Source of the DNA: Bacillota bacterium
GTDB lineage: Bacteria; Bacillota; Clostridia; Lachnospirales; Lachnospiraceae
NCBI GenBank assembly: GCA_023392615.1
Contig: JAEVYT010000030.1
Span: 682,001 to 746,000 of the forward strand
Direction of reading: 5' to 3'
Length of the DNA: 64,000 nt
The notes beneath the pieces are model-generated. The model was not told where the DNA came from. It searched no databases and saw only the letters and a list, made by a program, of their open reading frames with translations. A program made the translations under genes and the position numbers. Below, one piece after another: positions 17,756 to 26,208 of this stretch; the stretch's first letter is position 1; every line of letters begins with the position of its first letter.

Positions 17756-19375
17756 TTAATTCAATGTTTTATGATGAATTGGAATGGTGTTATCCGTAAT
17801 TTTTTCAAAACGATACCCACGTTGTTTATAGATTTCTATAATCTTTGATAACGCTTTTACTGTATTTTGTTTGCCGGTTGCATCATGAAGTAATATTGTA
17901 ATCTTGCTCCAATGACATGCTGTTGCTCCCTTTACAATGGATTCTACTGTGGTATTATGAGCAGCATCTTCAGAAGAGATATCCCAATCATAGTATTGGT
18001 AGCCATTATCTAATACCTGGTTAACCAACCTGCTCATAATACCGGGGTTATATTGTTTGCTTACTCCATTGGATGAACCACCTGGAAAACGGATAAAATG
18101 AGGTACAAATCCTATCTCTTGCTTTACTAAAGAACCGATGGAATCTAAATCTTCAAAGAAGGCATTTTCGGAGGAATAAACTTTGGAGTAATCGTGGGAA
18201 TAAGTATGAAGGCCTATCGTGTGTCCCTTTTGATAGGCCTTCTTAATCATAGGAAAATATTGTTTGTTGATACCGGTCACAAAAAAGGTGCCCTTAATTT
18301 TGTGTTGGTCTAATATTTTAAGTATTTTTTCAGTGTTTGAAGAAGGTCCGTCATCAAAGGTAAGATACACTACTTTATCTTTTTTTCCATTCGAAACATT
18401 TTTTACCGGTTGATATGGTTTATCAGGTTTGTTCACTCCATTATGATTTCCCTTAGTGTTCTCATCGTTGTTATGATCACTTCCCTCTGAGTCATCATTG
18501 TCATTATTATCAAATCCCTTTGAGGTATTGTTGTCTTTTGTAGTATTATCTCCCTTAGAAGGATTGTTGTCTGTAATTGTTGAGGGCTGGAACTGTTTAA
18601 AATACAGTTCCAGCCCATTTAGGATACCTTGCGATATTTGATCACGGTATTCCTCGGTTGTCATCTTCAAGCGTTCGCTATCATTTGATAGATAGCCTAC
18701 CTCCACCAAACAGGATGGAATTAAGGTATCGCGGATTACAACGAGTGTACTATTGGAATAGGTACCTCGATTTTTTGCTTTGGTTGATTCGGTAATGGAA
18801 TCTTCAATCGTTTGTGCAAGAGTATTGTTATTAGAATTAGAATTTGGATTATACCAGGTCTCTATTCCCGATACACCGATATCATCATGTGCATTGAGAT
18901 GAAGGCTGATGAATAAATCTGCTCCACTTTCATTTGCAATCTTTGTTCGTTCTTCAAGTTCTACACTCATATTTGTTTCTCTTGTTAATAATACTTTGTA
19001 TCCGGCGGTAGTTAACTTATTCTTAAGCTGCAGGGCCAATTCGAGTGTAATGTCGCGTTCAAGAAGTCCTCCATAGGTGCACCCAGGGCTATCTTTACCT
19101 CCGTGACCAGGATCAATAACAATAAAGCCCTTCGTTCCACTCTTTGTCCCATTCTTATCTATGTAATCTTGCTGATTAGTTGAATTGGTGTTATGCCTTG
19201 AATTTCCGTAGGTGAATAGTAATCCTGTTGCTATCTTTACAAATGATATGCACAATACAATTGCCAATATACTATAAATCATATATCGTATTCCTAAAGC
19301 CCTCCTCTTTCTAGTACTTTTTCTTTGTGTTGACGAATATCTTTTCTCCTGCTGTCTCTCTTGATTTTTTTCCAT
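17756..19375 (-). CDS. N-acetylmuramoyl-L-alanine amidase fused to polysaccharide deacetylase
   Basis: 539 residues: basic cytoplasmic N-terminus, membrane anchor (about 30-52), Amidase_3 domain (about 82-250), a Asp/Asn/Ser/Lys-rich linker (about 258-325) and a NodB-type deacetylase (about 333-530). Amidase metal and catalytic residues are in DPGHGG, LLERDITLELA, SLHLNAHDD and LVEVGYLSN. Deacetylase motifs are TFDDGPSSNT, HTYSHDY, RFPGGSS, YDWDISSEDA and ILLHDAT. One protein thus cleaves the peptide stem from muramic acid and removes N-acetyl groups, a combination reminiscent of muramic-delta-lactam formation in spore cortex (CwlD plus PdaA). ATG 19375 follows GAGGTGAACAACG. Divergent from the two-component operon. 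Confidence 0.93.
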   Translation of the reverse strand: MEKNQERQQEKRYSSTQRKSTRKRRALGIRYMIYSILAIVLCISFVKIATGLLFTYGNSRHNTNSTNQQDYIDKNGTKSGTKGFIVIDPGHGGKDSPGCTYGGLLERDITLELALQLKNKLTTAGYKVLLTRETNMSVELEERTKIANESGADLFISLHLNAHDDIGVSGIETWYNPNSNSNNNTLAQTIEDSITESTKAKNRGTYSNSTLVVIRDTLIPSCLVEVGYLSNDSERLKMTTEEYRDQISQGILNGLELYFKQFQPSTITDNNPSKGDNTTKDNNTSKGFDNNDNDDSEGSDHNNDENTKGNHNGVNKPDKPYQPVKNVSNGKKDKVVYLTFDDGPSSNTEKILKILDQHKIKGTFFVTGINKQYFPMIKKAYQKGHTIGLHTYSHDYSKVYSSENAFFEDLDSIGSLVKQEIGFVPHFIRFPGGSSNGVSKQYNPGIMSRLVNQVLDNGYQYYDWDISSEDAAHNTTVESIVKGATACHWSKITILLHDATGKQNTVKALSKIIEIYKQRGYRFEKITDNTIPIHHKTLN

Positions 19376-19544
19376 CGTTGTTCACCTCGTAATTACATTA
19401 TATGTTTGCAGAGAGCTAAGCTGATTCTATGTGGATTAGAATAGAACTCTCAGTTGCAGACTAATCTTATCAAGATAATGTATCATTTTTGTACATTAGT
19501 TGTGTCGAAGTTGTTTTTTTTAAAAGTACGTTATCTTAATGAAG

Positions 19545-19573
19545 TTAACAAGTTCATAAATAAGAGTTATAAT
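19545..19573 (+). promoter_or_regulatory. Promoter of the two-component operon
   Basis: TTAACA (19545-19550), 17 bases, TATAAT (19568-19573), 58 bases before the response-regulator ATG. Confidence 0.65.
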
Positions 19574-19631
19574 AATAAAGAATATATACAAAAATAGAGT
19601 GAGGTCTCTATAAAAGGCGAATGATACATCT

Positions 19632-20339
19632 ATGACACAAGTAGATGATAATTTATTAATACGAAAAGAAAGGTTGGTGGGTTATTTGTTAAATATTTTG
19701 ATTGTAGAAGACGAAAAGGCAATCAATGATTTAATCTTTTTTAATTTAAGAGATAATGGTTATAACTGTACGCGTGCCTTTGATGGACAGGAAGCGGCAG
19801 ATTTAATAGAGAATAATGTATATGACTTGATTTTACTGGACATCATGCTCCCTAAAATTGATGGATATGAGTTGCTTGATTATATCCTACCCTTTGGAAT
19901 GCCTGTGATTTTTATTACAGCTAAAAATAATATCAATGAACGTATTCGGGGATTGAAACTTGGGGCAGATGATTACATCTCAAAGCCATTTCAAGTAGGA
20001 GAACTTCTTGCAAGAGTAGAGGCAGTACTTCGGCGCTTTGGAAAAAGTGAAAGAAGAATTGAACTTTATGGTGTAACCATTGATATTAATTCTCGAGAGG
20101 TTAGAAAAGATGGTCAGTTAATAGATTTGACCGTGAAGGAATTTGAATTATTAATACAGTTGATTCATAATAAGAACGTGGCACTTCGTCGCAGCTGGTT
20201 GTATGAGCGGGTTTGGGAAAATGAATTTACCGGAGAAACAAGAACCTTGGATACCCATATTCAACGATTGAGAAGAAAATTGGAATGGGAAGATCATATT
20301 AAAACAGTATTTCGAATCGGTTACCGACTTGAGGTGTAA
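19632..20339 (+). CDS. OmpR/PhoB-family response regulator
   Basis: 235 residues. Receiver domain (about 20-135) with acidic pocket VEDE, phospho-acceptor Asp70 (DLILLDIMLPK), the conserved Thr in FITAKNN and Lys in SKPF; then a winged-helix DNA-binding domain (about 140-233, RTLDTHIQRLRRKL). ATG 19632 is used here, with AAAAGGCG upstream, but a TTG at 19686 just before the receiver domain (LNILIVEDE) is an equally plausible start and would remove an unusual 18-residue extension. First gene of a three-gene operon with a histidine kinase and a membrane-anchored protein. Target genes unknown; the divergent cell-wall enzyme is a candidate. Confidence 0.93.
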   Translation: MTQVDDNLLIRKERLVGYLLNILIVEDEKAINDLIFFNLRDNGYNCTRAFDGQEAADLIENNVYDLILLDIMLPKIDGYELLDYILPFGMPVIFITAKNNINERIRGLKLGADDYISKPFQVGELLARVEAVLRRFGKSERRIELYGVTIDINSREVRKDGQLIDLTVKEFELLIQLIHNKNVALRRSWLYERVWENEFTGETRTLDTHIQRLRRKLEWEDHIKTVFRIGYRLEV

Positions 20340-20342
20340 AGA

Positions 20343-21776
20343 ATGAAATTATTTTCAAAAATATTTTTGTGTTCAATGATTGTGTTAACCATGGCCCTGT
20401 CGCTGTCCGGTTATCTGCTTATAACCTCATCTTATAAAAATGCTGTAAATCAAGAGATTCAGCGTTCCATGGATCAATACCAATATATTAAATTTCTTCT
20501 TCAGGCAGATCTTATTCAACAAGAGAAGCAAATGGATAAAACAAAGCTGGATGAAACGATTTATTCCAGTGTATCTAAGCTGAACAATCAGAATTTACCC
20601 GGGTTTTCTAGCGATAATAATTATATTAGTGTTTTTCGAGAAGATCATACCTCGATTTATACTACATTTCCTGAGGGTATAAAGTTTAATATTGCAGATT
20701 ATGATGTTAATAAAAAGATTATTAATAAGATTATACAAATCGAAGGAGTTACCCACATCCTGGTGCTTGGTAAGATTACACAAAACGGGCAAATTATTTA
20801 TCTATTAACATCAACGAACATTCAAACGGTGATAGATCAAAAGGAAAAAATGATAAAAAATTATGGTACGATATATTTTGTTACAATCAGTATTGGAGTG
20901 ATATGGGTAATACTCTTCTCTTCTCTCCTGACCGGTCCGCTGCGAAATATGTCTGTGGCAGCAGCCAGAATTGCTGATGGCAGTTATGGGGAAAGACTTG
21001 AGATTTATTCCGGAGATGAAATTGGTGAATTATCAAAAAGATTCAATAAGATGGCTGAGACAATTGAAGAAAGGATATCGGAGCTTTCTACTGTTGCTCA
21101 ACAAAAGGAAGACTTTGTATCGAATTTTGCTCATGAATTAAAAACGCCGTTAACATCAGTAATTGGGTATGCTGATATGATTTATCAGAAACAACTATCC
21201 AGAGAAGACACCAAGAATGCAGCCGCGTATATCTTAGATGAAGGACTTCGGTTGGAAGCTCTTTCTGTTAAGCTGATGGATTTAATTGTATTAAATAAGC
21301 AGGACTTTATTCTTGAGGAGCTTCCGGCTAATGAACTACTTCAAAATATTGGAGAAACGCTAAAGCCATTACTCCAAAACAAAAAAATTACATTTACCCT
21401 TAACGCAATGAATGAGTATATTAAAGTAGATTTTGACTTGTTTAAAACACTACTTCTAAATCTTATCGATAATGCAATTAAGGCCGGAAGTACAAATATT
21501 ACACTTACCGGTGAGGTTGTAAAAAGCGACTACGTTGTTTCTGTATCGGATGACGGATGTGGAATAGCATCAGAAGATTTAAGTCGAATTACGGAGGCTT
21601 TCTATATGGTGGACAAGTCCAGATCCAGAAAACAGCATGGAGCAGGACTTGGTCTGGCACTTGCTTCAAAAATAGCTCAAATACATGACAGTAGGTTAGA
21701 ATTTAAAAGTATTCCAAACAACGGGACGACGGTATCAATGCCTATACCACTGAAAGAGGGTGACAATAATGCGTAA
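20343..21776 (+). CDS. Sensor histidine kinase
   Basis: 477 residues. TM1 (about 8-28), an extracellular sensor (about 30-172), TM2 (about 175-197), HAMP (about 198-250), HisKA with His264 (NFAHELKTPL), and HATPase_c with N box LIDNAIKAG, G1 VSDDGCGI and G2 GAGLGLALASKI. It starts three bases after the response-regulator stop. The sensor domain has no recognised ligand motif. Paired with the regulator at 19632 and with the small anchored protein downstream, which may modulate it. Confidence 0.94.
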   Translation: MKLFSKIFLCSMIVLTMALSLSGYLLITSSYKNAVNQEIQRSMDQYQYIKFLLQADLIQQEKQMDKTKLDETIYSSVSKLNNQNLPGFSSDNNYISVFREDHTSIYTTFPEGIKFNIADYDVNKKIINKIIQIEGVTHILVLGKITQNGQIIYLLTSTNIQTVIDQKEKMIKNYGTIYFVTISIGVIWVILFSSLLTGPLRNMSVAAARIADGSYGERLEIYSGDEIGELSKRFNKMAETIEERISELSTVAQQKEDFVSNFAHELKTPLTSVIGYADMIYQKQLSREDTKNAAAYILDEGLRLEALSVKLMDLIVLNKQDFILEELPANELLQNIGETLKPLLQNKKITFTLNAMNEYIKVDFDLFKTLLLNLIDNAIKAGSTNITLTGEVVKSDYVVSVSDDGCGIASEDLSRITEAFYMVDKSRSRKQHGAGLGLALASKIAQIHDSRLEFKSIPNNGTTVSMPIPLKEGDNNA

Positions 21777-22533
21777 GCAACGTATATTATCAGCAATTGC
21801 TGCGATATTTTCTGTATTCATCGTATGTGGTGGCTGGTTATTGACCAATGCCTTAATGGATCGACAACAATTCAATTTGATTAATACTGTGCGGTCTGTA
21901 AAAGTCAAGGAATCTCCTGAAGACAATCAGGATGGAGAAGCGGATAGAATTATCTTGAGTACCAAGGAAATCGCTGATATTTTAAAGGTATGGAGAAATG
22001 AAAAGACGGGATATTATCATGATCCAGTCGAGGGACAGTTAACGATGGAGGAGGCCATAAAAGCTGCCAGCTCAGGGTTATATTATTTTTGCAATAAGGG
22101 GGTTTTGCCCAGTCAAATCCTTGAAGGAGATTTCAATCAGACAAATGCATTTTTATATGATATACAGACGACTCCTACCCGAGAAGGGGTTGAACCCGCT
22201 CCTCGCCCGGCCTATAGCTTCTGGTCAGTAAGCCTTGCAAACCAAAAAATAATAGTGGATCTTACGTTAAATGCACAAACAGGTCAGATATGGATGGCGA
22301 ATATTACTTCCACTTCAGATGAAATTAATCTCAATAAAATAAGTGCTATTGATTTACTACAAAAATATGAGAGCTACCTAAGTCTTAGTAATGGGAATCA
22401 TATAGAAAGTAATGAAAATTATGCAGCTAGTAGCTATTACAATGACTTAATCGGTTTGGTAGTATATAAAAAAACATCGGATTATGGTAACTATAACATG
22501 ATTCAGTTTGCCATTGCATCAACACAAAAATAA
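21769..22533 (+). CDS. Membrane-anchored extracytoplasmic protein of a two-component operon
   Basis: 254 residues. ATG 21769 overlaps the kinase stop (ATGCGTAA) and follows GAGGGTG. Positively charged start (MRKQR), one hydrophobic anchor (about 6-25), then a soluble outside domain with conserved-looking Trp and Tyr (YSFWSVSLANQKIIVDLTLNAQTGQIW). Translational coupling suggests stoichiometric production with the kinase, as for YycH/YycI-type auxiliary regulators, but I see no clear relationship to those families. Function inferred only from context. Confidence 0.7.
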   Translation: MRKQRILSAIAAIFSVFIVCGGWLLTNALMDRQQFNLINTVRSVKVKESPEDNQDGEADRIILSTKEIADILKVWRNEKTGYYHDPVEGQLTMEEAIKAASSGLYYFCNKGVLPSQILEGDFNQTNAFLYDIQTTPTREGVEPAPRPAYSFWSVSLANQKIIVDLTLNAQTGQIWMANITSTSDEINLNKISAIDLLQKYESYLSLSNGNHIESNENYAASSYYNDLIGLVVYKKTSDYGNYNMIQFAIASTQK

Positions 22534-22712
22534 GATTAAGAATGCTTTTTATATGCCTTTTTCAGGGTTGAACGTGTTATTATATTCCCGTGTGAGGGAC
22601 AATATAGGTTACAGGAAGTATTTAATAATCTCTTCCATGAAGCAATTACATTTGATGCGATAATCCTTCTCTTTAAAAATAAGCATATAAGTTCTCTCCA
22701 TTACTTTGTTTT

Positions 22713-23279
22713 TTATTCTGCTATAGGATTCACTTCATTAAAGAATTGGATAATACCCTTAACCCCATTTAATGTTTGAGGATCACGTATGGCAGGATCT
22801 ACGTTGGTATTAAAACTGGATACCAGCGGGAATATATCATATGTATTCATATGGTGCAGTAAAATCTTAGCTGTTTCGTAGGGTTTGTTCAGGTTCCCAT
22901 CTCCGCCACCGACTAGTATGACTGCACCTTTCTTTGGCTTAATTGATACCTTTTCTTTTCTAAAGTACTCGGCACAAAAATATGTCTGTAATCTACTGGC
23001 CACGTCCAATAATTTACCTGTCAATTCAGAAAAATAGATAGGTGAAGCGATTAAGATATTATCGCATTCCTGAATATAATCATAAACAGACTGCATCTCA
23101 TCCTTAATACTACAGCCGCTTCGATTCCAGCAATATCTACAGTCAATACATGGGCTAATATTACAGTGATATGTATTCACGATTTTGTAATCTCCGCTTA
23201 TTTCCTGAGTCAAGAGATTTATTAGGCTTGAGCAGTCCCCGTTTTTCCTTGGAGAACCGTTAAAGATCAGTGTCTTCAT
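22713..23279 (-). CDS. NADPH-dependent FMN reductase / iron-sulfur flavoprotein-like
   Basis: 188 residues, flavodoxin-like fold. FMN phosphate loop FNGSPRKNGDCSSL (5-18), the cysteine cluster CNISPCIDCRYCWNRSGC typical of iron-sulfur flavoproteins, and SPIYFSELTG for flavin binding. Such proteins move electrons between ferredoxin or NAD(P)H and quinones, nitro compounds or oxidants. I start it at the ATG at 23279 (MKTLIFNG), the family's usual start; a second ATG four codons upstream (23291) is in frame. Both lie inside the duplicated 92-bp element 23277-23368, which probably contains its translation signals. Confidence 0.88.
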   Translation of the reverse strand: MKTLIFNGSPRKNGDCSSLINLLTQEISGDYKIVNTYHCNISPCIDCRYCWNRSGCSIKDEMQSVYDYIQECDNILIASPIYFSELTGKLLDVASRLQTYFCAEYFRKEKVSIKPKKGAVILVGGGDGNLNKPYETAKILLHHMNTYDIFPLVSSFNTNVDPAIRDPQTLNGVKGIIQFFNEVNPIAE

Positions 23280-23368
23280 AATAATAACCATGCCTTTCTA
23301 CTTGGCCTGCAAACTTTGGGCCGCAGGCATAAATTTGCATGTGAAAAATCTATGATTTTTCACACTAC
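23277..23368 (-). repeat. 92-bp hairpin-rich element, copy 1
   Basis: Nearly identical to 57586-57677 (five differences in 92 bases). Read on the minus strand toward the gene it has three stems: GTGAAAAATC/GATTTTTCAC, a short stem flanking GCAAATTT, and GCCTGC/GCAGGC, followed by GTAGAAAGGCATGG and two in-frame ATGs. In the middle stem copy 1 has an A-T pair where copy 2 has G-C, a compensatory change. Candidate cis-acting RNA or a mobile palindromic repeat. Confidence 0.75.
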
Positions 23369-23391
23369 CCTCCTCTTCATCTTATACGAGT

Positions 23392-23760
23392 TTATACATT
23401 AACCATTATAACTCCGACTTGGTATTCATCCTCATATATTATTGTTCCGGGATTGTCGGACTGTGATTTTACCACATCAACATTATACTTACGAAGCATT
23501 CTAAAATAAAACTCTAATTTTTCTATTATTGCAACGGTATTATTATTTTCTTTAAACCAGGTAACCGCGCCTATTGTATTACCATCCGAATAAAAAGGTG
23601 GAATAGGTAATACTTTTTCAAAGTAATTTCGGTTTTGCCAGTATTCCTGAACCTCGTCTTTCGTTAAACAGGTATCAAGTATACTCCACACTGCCACAAA
23701 TAATCCAACCGGTTGTCCTGTTTTGGGACTTATATAATTTACATGATACCTAGTATACAT
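23392..23760 (-). CDS. Hypothetical protein, 122 residues
   Basis: Soluble protein without signal peptide; ATG 23760 follows TTGGAGACGATTTT. Features are an N-terminal MYTRYHVNYISPKTGQPVG, a central SDGNTIGAVTWFKENN and a C-terminal GTIIYEDEYQVGVI. The repeated aromatic and charged strands suggest a small alpha/beta domain. No family recognised. Probably an independent gene between the flavoprotein and the FakA-C-like gene. Confidence 0.6.
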   Translation of the reverse strand: MYTRYHVNYISPKTGQPVGLFVAVWSILDTCLTKDEVQEYWQNRNYFEKVLPIPPFYSDGNTIGAVTWFKENNNTVAIIEKLEFYFRMLRKYNVDVVKSQSDNPGTIIYEDEYQVGVIMVNV

Positions 23761-23785
23761 AAAATCGTCTCCAACCTGTATAGAA

Positions 23786-24037
23786 TTAACCTTGTAACCC
23801 TCTTGCTTGTCGGTCCATATCTTCTATTACGATATCATATATCTCGCCGAGGCTCGAACAATATTCAAGCACCTTCCAGGGTTCATTTGTATGAAAATGA
23901 ATTTTAATTAGCTCCTCATCACCGACCGCTAATAAGCAGTCACCATCAAAATGTTTGGTGAAATATTCGTTGATGATTTCTTCATCAAGATTATCCCCTT
24001 CCAGTAAAAGTTGAGTATCATATTTAAATTCTAACAT
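23786..24037 (-). CDS. Stand-alone FakA/DAK C-terminal-like domain
   Basis: 83 residues. The sequence GDNLDEEIINEYFTKHFDGD...LLAVGDEELIKIHFHTNEPWKVLEYCSSLGEI strongly resembles the C-terminal domain of fatty-acid kinase subunit FakA (the DAK-phosphatase-like region), including VGDEELIKIHFHTN. FakA with FakB makes acyl-phosphate; the kinase domain itself is absent here, so this is either a trimmed domain with an independent regulatory role or the remnant of a larger gene. ATG 24037 follows TAGGAGGTAAAACT, so it is expressed as a free domain. Confidence 0.7.
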   Translation of the reverse strand: MLEFKYDTQLLLEGDNLDEEIINEYFTKHFDGDCLLAVGDEELIKIHFHTNEPWKVLEYCSSLGEIYDIVIEDMDRQARGLQG

Positions 24038-24062
24038 AGTTTTACCTCCTAAATAGTTGTTT

Positions 24063-24566
24063 TTATTGATGAAATTGAATCATATCATAGATACCCCAGT
24101 AGTCCTTCTCAAAGGCAAAAGCAGATTCATGATACGTAACATCTTCAAAACCAGCCGCTTTATAGCAATTGTGTGCGGATGGATTATTATCAAATACCGA
24201 TAATGTGATTTTGTTCACTTTAAGTATATCAAAGGCATAGCTTGATGCCAAGGAAACCATTTCTTTCCCAATGCCTTTCCCTTTAAGAAGTGGGTCTATA
24301 ATGATAAAACCAAAATGGATGCTTTCATTTTGATAATCTGCCATACGCATTAACAGATGTCCTACCGGTGTCCCATCATCATCTAAAGCTGACATAATCC
24401 AGGCATGCTCATCGCTTTCTTGTTGGTGATAATAGGATATTAATTGCTCCTCTGTTAATGGGTAAGAGAATTTGTACGCACACCATTGTGCAAATGCATA
24501 TTCATCTCCCTGCCATTTTAATAGATAGAGTGCATCACTAGGTTTATAGGGTCTTAATCGTATCAT
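24063..24566 (-). CDS. GNAT family N-acetyltransferase
   Basis: 167 residues, RimJ/RimL-like. Motif A is FIIIDPLLKGKGIGKEMVSLA and motif B is NPSAHNCYKAAGF. The N-terminal MIRLRPYKPSDALYLLKWQ is the usual start, with ATG 24566 five bases after GAGAGG. Ends shortly before the FakA-C-like gene (25 bases), probably co-transcribed. Substrate unknown. Confidence 0.87.
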   Translation of the reverse strand: MIRLRPYKPSDALYLLKWQGDEYAFAQWCAYKFSYPLTEEQLISYYHQQESDEHAWIMSALDDDGTPVGHLLMRMADYQNESIHFGFIIIDPLLKGKGIGKEMVSLASSYAFDILKVNKITLSVFDNNPSAHNCYKAAGFEDVTYHESAFAFEKDYWGIYDMIQFHQ

Positions 24567-24622
24567 AGGCACCTCTCATATTTATTTGTATGAAAGCAAT
24601 TACATACATTTGTTAAAGTGAA

Positions 24623-25150
24623 TTATGTATAACTATTATAATACTGATTTTTGGAATTATTAAAAGCAATTAGAAAGCAAATATTGGCGATGAAGCCCAC
24701 TATTAATAATACAATATTTAAAAGTGGAACTAAAGCTAATATTATTGATAATACATAAAAAATTGTAAAGAAAGTCCAATTAGATTTAAGAGCATCACCA
24801 TCTAAATGGATTAAAAATTTGCCCTCCAAATCTTTTACTCCCATCACGATATTATATGTCATATAAAGATATAGAATTGCACATACAATTAATATTAAGT
24901 AGTTTAGGCTACCTAGGGTGGCTGTAATTCCAAGTAAATCAGTAACAAATATAAGTGATGAGATTATAAGCATAACAATCGAAATCGGCTTAGCCTTCGC
25001 AAATAATATGCTTTTAATCATCATCTCATTTAATCCGTTTATCACCAAGATATATCCGATAAAATTAGGAAGAACATCAATACTAGAACCATTAAATTTA
25101 ATACTAAAATTAATAAATATAAATATAAATCCCCAAAATATATATTTCAT
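24623..25150 (-). CDS. Integral membrane protein of unknown function
   Basis: 175 residues with about five predicted helices (roughly 3-18, 25-45, 52-72, 80-100 and 128-160). The start MKYIFWGFIFIFINFSIKFNG and DVLPNFIGYILVINGL recall conserved hypothetical membrane proteins of Clostridia and Bacilli. ATG 25150 follows a GGGG-rich site. No catalytic motif is seen and the neighbours give no hint. Confidence 0.7.
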   Translation of the reverse strand: MKYIFWGFIFIFINFSIKFNGSSIDVLPNFIGYILVINGLNEMMIKSILFAKAKPISIVMLIISSLIFVTDLLGITATLGSLNYLILIVCAILYLYMTYNIVMGVKDLEGKFLIHLDGDALKSNWTFFTIFYVLSIILALVPLLNIVLLIVGFIANICFLIAFNNSKNQYYNSYT

Positions 25151-25203
25151 ATAATGTACCCCATTTCCCCTATTATTCAGTCTGCTATTTTAAATATTAC
25201 AGG

Positions 25204-25806
25204 TTACAAATTATTAACTGTCAGAAAATTCATTTTATCTTGATCGGTAATTTCACGTATGATTTTGCATGGAACACCCGCTGCTATCACATTAGGAGGT
25301 ATACTTTTTGTGATGACACTTCCAGATCCGATGACGGTGTTATCTCCAATTGTGACCCCTTGATTAATATGGACACCGGCCCCAATCCAAACATTGTTTC
25401 CGATTACTACTTTCTTTGCATAACAACCTCCGGCGGCTCGTTCCTCAGCATCTATTGCATGATTTGAGGTATAGATCCCTACTCTTGGTCCAAATAGAAC
25501 ATTGTCACCAATTTCAATCCCTCCACCATCCAACATGATGCAATCAAAATTTGCATAAAAGTTATTGCCGATTGTAATATTGAAGCCAAACTCACATCGG
25601 AAGGTGGGTTCAAAGTGAACTCCTCGACCTACAGATTTTAATAAGCGACGTAATATGTTCTCTCGCTCCTCCGAGGGTTTACCAAAGCTGTTATTATATT
25701 CATTCGTTAGGAAAACTGTTTTTTCTCTTGCCTCAACCAGCTCTTTTGTTAAATCATTATACATAGATCCACTAAGAATAAGTTGCCTTTGCTCTTCCAA
25801 ATTCAT
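25204..25806 (-). CDS. Sugar O-acetyltransferase (maltose/galactoside acetyltransferase type)
   Basis: 200 residues: N-terminal maltose-acetyltransferase helix region (MNLEEQRQLILSGSMYND), then a left-handed hexapeptide beta-helix (for example IGNNFYANFDC and VVIGNNVWIGAGVHINQGVTIGDN). The catalytic histidine is in IYTSNHAID (about 115). It moves acetyl from acetyl-CoA to a sugar hydroxyl and works as a trimer, as in LacA, Maa and NodL. Full length for the family. It appears to be a single gene. Confidence 0.93.
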   Translation of the reverse strand: MNLEEQRQLILSGSMYNDLTKELVEAREKTVFLTNEYNNSFGKPSEERENILRRLLKSVGRGVHFEPTFRCEFGFNITIGNNFYANFDCIMLDGGGIEIGDNVLFGPRVGIYTSNHAIDAEERAAGGCYAKKVVIGNNVWIGAGVHINQGVTIGDNTVIGSGSVITKSIPPNVIAAGVPCKIIREITDQDKMNFLTVNNL

Positions 25807-25836
25807 ATTATGTAGCCCATTCCTTTCTCATAATTG

Positions 25837-26133
25837 TTAACTGTTTTGTATTGCCTTTACTCGATGTGCTGTAATTATTGTATAACTATATGCGTTAACT
25901 GTGATTTCGCAACTATTTATCATGATATACCATTTTTTGCCCCTTCTATCAATCATTGCATTTGATTTGTGAATTTGGTCTATGCACCAATCAACGACAT
26001 TAACATCGATTAAATTTAAATTTCTTTTAATGCGTAATACACCCAGATCAGTCGTATGAATTTTATCAATATTTGCAAATAGCTCTGCAGAATTAACATT
26101 TTTATCGCGTTGCTGATGCGTCAATTCAGTCAT
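25837..26133 (-). CDS. DUF3781-like protein
   Basis: 98 residues, soluble. The pattern NIDKIHTTDLGVLRIKRNL, DVVDWC-like VNVVDWCIDQI, and RRGKKWYIMINSCEITVNAYSYTIITAHR matches my recollection of DUF3781, a small domain of unknown function common in Firmicutes. ATG 26133 follows GGAGATTTTCTAT. No operon partner is evident. The family assignment is from memory of its consensus, so moderately sure. Confidence 0.7.
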   Translation of the reverse strand: MTELTHQQRDKNVNSAELFANIDKIHTTDLGVLRIKRNLNLIDVNVVDWCIDQIHKSNAMIDRRGKKWYIMINSCEITVNAYSYTIITAHRVKAIQNS

Positions 26134-26208
26134 ATAGAAAATCTCCTAACGTATTTGTATAATGAATGATTTGTATTCAGGATAAAGGTAAACATCGTAT
26201 ATCAAATA

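Noticed and set aside
18433..18618. A 61-codon frame within the amidase-deacetylase linker
   Set aside because: Alternate-frame reading of the Asn/Asp/Lys-rich linker of a well-supported gene.
23277..23368. Insertion sequence end or CRISPR repeat
   Set aside because: No terminal inverted repeats, transposase or spaced repeats; only two copies, both fused to gene starts.
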